The notes under the pieces are model-generated. The model did no database searches and was not told the origin of the DNA. It saw only the letters and a list, made by a program, of their open reading frames with translations. Source: Drosophila persimilis (Eukaryota > Arthropoda > Insecta > Diptera > Drosophilidae). Taken from it: a stretch of 64,000 nt of DNA. Shown in pieces: positions 62,201-64,000 of the stretch. The DNA lies in contig NW_020825289.1 of the NCBI RefSeq assembly GCF_003286085.1, positions 14,198,001-14,262,000 of the forward strand, given 5' to 3'. Position numbers and translations under genes: made by a program. Positions within the stretch are counted from its first letter, which is position 1. Each line of letters starts with the position of its first letter.

Positions 62201-63076
62201 TTCAGTGCGGGGCAGAGCCCTCTGCTGTGCCCAGTCTCTGAGAGCATCCACGTCCACGTCCGCGTCCTGTTGGGTGGCCTCGGTTGTCCTTCATTTGCAC
62301 CCACCCTCGGTCCTCGGTCCTCTGTCCTCGTCCTCATCCTCTTGGCGTGCGTTTTATAGTTAAACACGCCACCCATTTAATAATCATCCCTCCACGTTAC
62401 AGCCACATGTAAATGATTTTTTTCATCTTGCTGTTCCTCCGCCGTCGACTCCAAGCTTTGCTACTTTCTCGTATTCTGTTCAAACACATCCTAGATGTAG
62501 ATTTATGTCTGTGTGTGTGTGTGTGTACACTCTCAGGACTTATCCCATAGCTCCTGTTGGGAGCGTGCTCAGAGCCAGGTCCACGCGTCCTTTCGGTCTC
62601 TCGGGGCGTCATTTGTACAAAGCGAAGGTGAAGGATTTTTCAATTCCTGCTGCCTGCCCCTCAGTTTACATTTGGCGTTTCTTTGTTTTCAATTGTGGCA
62701 GAAGGCAGGCAGGGAAGGAGGAAGGAGGGCGGCGGTACATCTACTTGATTGAATCGCGCTCTTCGCCCCACTATAAGGCCCTTCTCGCGATGCCAATTTA
62801 TTTTCATCTGCACACTTCGATCCTTCTTCATTCAACCTTAATTTTTATTGCATGTAAACAATGCGACGGTGGGGCAGGAGTTTCGGGAAGAAACAGTGGG
62901 ACTAATGAAGAAAAAGTATCGCCTCTTTGATGTGCATAATTCGGAAATAGACCAAAGCCTAAGCTGTCGACATCAGAGCCAAGAACAACCCGCGAAACCC
63001 TCTCCAGAACTCTAGGGAATCACAAACCCTAGTCCAAGGCAATGGGCACGCATTCGTAAGTGCCCAAGACTGTTAT

Positions 63077-63201
63077 TTACTCCAAGTACTGGCTGGTCTG
63101 GGAGCTCTTGGAGCTCGAGTACTCCAAGTGGATGTTGCGCGTGCGCGGTTGGCGCAGTTCTGCTGCCGCGATCGTATCGCCGTTCAGGCCTCGATGCCTG
63201 C
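63077..63201 (-). CDS. Likely terminal coding exon of a minus-strand gene continuing upstream
   Basis: Reading from a good acceptor (TATGTTTCGTGCCAG) at 63202, the frame gives RHRGLNGDTIAAAELRQPRT, then RNIHLEYSSSKSSQTSQYLE, and a stop at 63079-63077. The composition is protein-like and lacks the low complexity of the neighbouring frames. A TTTATT (AATAAA on the minus strand) at 62844 lies about 230 bp after the stop. The incoming phase is 1. The frame stays open a little further upstream (RPETGLCFVPG), so another acceptor nearer 63226 is possible. The rest of the gene was not found in 63202-64000 and may lie beyond the window. The family is not recognised. Confidence 0.4.
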
Positions 63202-63229
63202 CTGGCACGAAACATAAGCCCGTCTCTGG

Positions 63230-64000
63230 CCTCAAATATAATATTTGTATGCGTTATGGGCACTGGCCAGGAAGAGATCGCTGGGGAATCGTTGGCAGCA
63301 GTTGCAGAAAGGCTTGTTGGGCTCTGGCACTTGGCCTGGCTATTATCATCATCGTGGCCTAAGCAGGCATTGAGTTGTGAATACAGGCAAGCGTGGAGCT
63401 GTGGCTGTGGCTGTGGGACCCCGGGGTCATTTAGCTTCTTAAATGCGATTCAACGTGTTCGTGCGGTGTTTTTCGGCAACACTTTGCAAGTGATTCTGCC
63501 ACTTTGAGGCTGGTTCAATGCTTCCTGCTAACATTCCCCGACAGGGTTGCCGAAGCGTCGTTCTTCAAAGGCATAGAGTGGCCACAATCCTACGAATTTC
63601 GTGGGGGAAACCAGCAAGTGTTTGGAATTGGGATTCCTCCTTAGATCTTGGTTCGGTTTGAGGCCCCCTCACAACCCTGGCCGGGCCATTAGCGTTTCGC
63701 ACTGTTCATTGATAAAGTGGACAGCGCCAGGAAAAGAATTTCAGAATTCACAGCAAATCTGCAGCAAATGGCTGAGCAGATGATCGCCCGAGGCTGCAGT
63801 CTTTTCCAGTCAATTTCATTGTTTTCCGGTGTCTAAATTGTTATCCCTGGCAGCGCCTCCCTGGCACTGGCTTTCCCGTCGCTCTTCACATACGACTCCC
63901 CTCCGCTGCTCCCCTCCACCCGCCCTGTGGCTGGCTTGCCTGCCAATCGGCCTGCAACACCCACAATTGTGTTGCAGTTCTCTCGTTTGCGGCTTGAAAT
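63230..64000. other. Right edge, no gene recognised
   Basis: If the exon at 63077-63201 is real, this stretch is intron or upstream sequence of that gene. No donor-acceptor pair with a coherent frame could be assigned here by eye. Confidence 0.35.

Larger units (their letters stand above)
47735..62840. other. Long intergenic region, no convincing gene
   Basis: The sequence alternates AT-rich blocks with GC-rich low-complexity DNA. Repeats include (GT)n at 48200-48221, a CTTGGCGATT triplicate near 48566-48597, GATCGCCA repeats at 50709-50737, GGCTCTGGCT repeats near 50981-51004, (GACGCG)n near 52798-52820, (CA)n at 55268-55291, 55368-55386 and 55727-55749, TACATATGTA words at 58650-59281 and ACCCGCACCCGA repeats near 61059-61102. 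Long frames such as 58900-59616 run through these repeats and are not credible genes. This may be the flank or an intron of a large developmental gene, but nothing proves it. Confidence 0.5.

Overview
This is euchromatic insect DNA, almost certainly Drosophila. The introns are mostly 53-75 bp, the core promoters are of fly type (Ohler Motif 1, Motif 6 and DRE upstream of housekeeping-like genes; TATA plus TCAGT-type initiators upstream of small secreted-protein genes), and the long intergenic tracts are full of short simple repeats. The many 15-25 bp poly-C/poly-G runs and (CA)n tracts suggest the obscura group, but that is a guess. No rRNA, tRNA, CRISPR array or intact transposon was found.

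Layout. (1) 69-4425, minus: a complete 12-exon FANCI gene (Fanconi anaemia DNA-crosslink repair). (2) 5282-6249, minus: a 4-exon gene with a zeste-like Myb/SANT DNA-binding domain, whose best model has a start codon split by the first intron. (3) About 6460-9960: a degenerate tandem array built from a 0.5-1 kb unit. Its copies carry Motif 1, Motif 6 and DRE sites, and related sequence also lies directly upstream of the FANCI and Myb/SANT genes. One copy holds a perfect 12-bp-arm palindrome of two DREs next to Motif 1 with no visible gene. (4) 11716-16227, plus: a secreted, probably GPI-anchored protein of about 845 residues. Its last four exons are duplicated in tandem. The second copy has no promoter, start or signal peptide of its own but keeps the splice phase of the first, so it may be an alternative 3' cassette. 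(5) 26106-30137, plus: three small secreted glycine-rich protein genes, each with a 5-codon first exon that splits the signal peptide; the last two are recent tandem duplicates. (6) 32994-34880, minus: a 4-exon secreted protein with a DUF4773-like cysteine pattern. (7) 46864-47683, plus: a 3-exon acidic coiled-coil protein of unknown function. (8) 63077-63201, minus: a likely terminal exon of a gene that continues upstream, possibly out of the window. The long spaces at 16.6-26 kb, 35-46.8 kb and 47.7-63 kb show no convincing coding sequence.

The genes do not form one pathway. The left end holds housekeeping or nuclear genes on the minus strand. The centre holds tissue-type secreted-protein genes, and GATA sites upstream of the GPI-type gene hint at gut expression. 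The right half is gene-poor and may be regulatory DNA or the flank of a large gene. The observations most worth a second look are the alternative C-terminal cassette, the promoter-bearing repeat array, the split start codon and the hidden exon near 63.1 kb.
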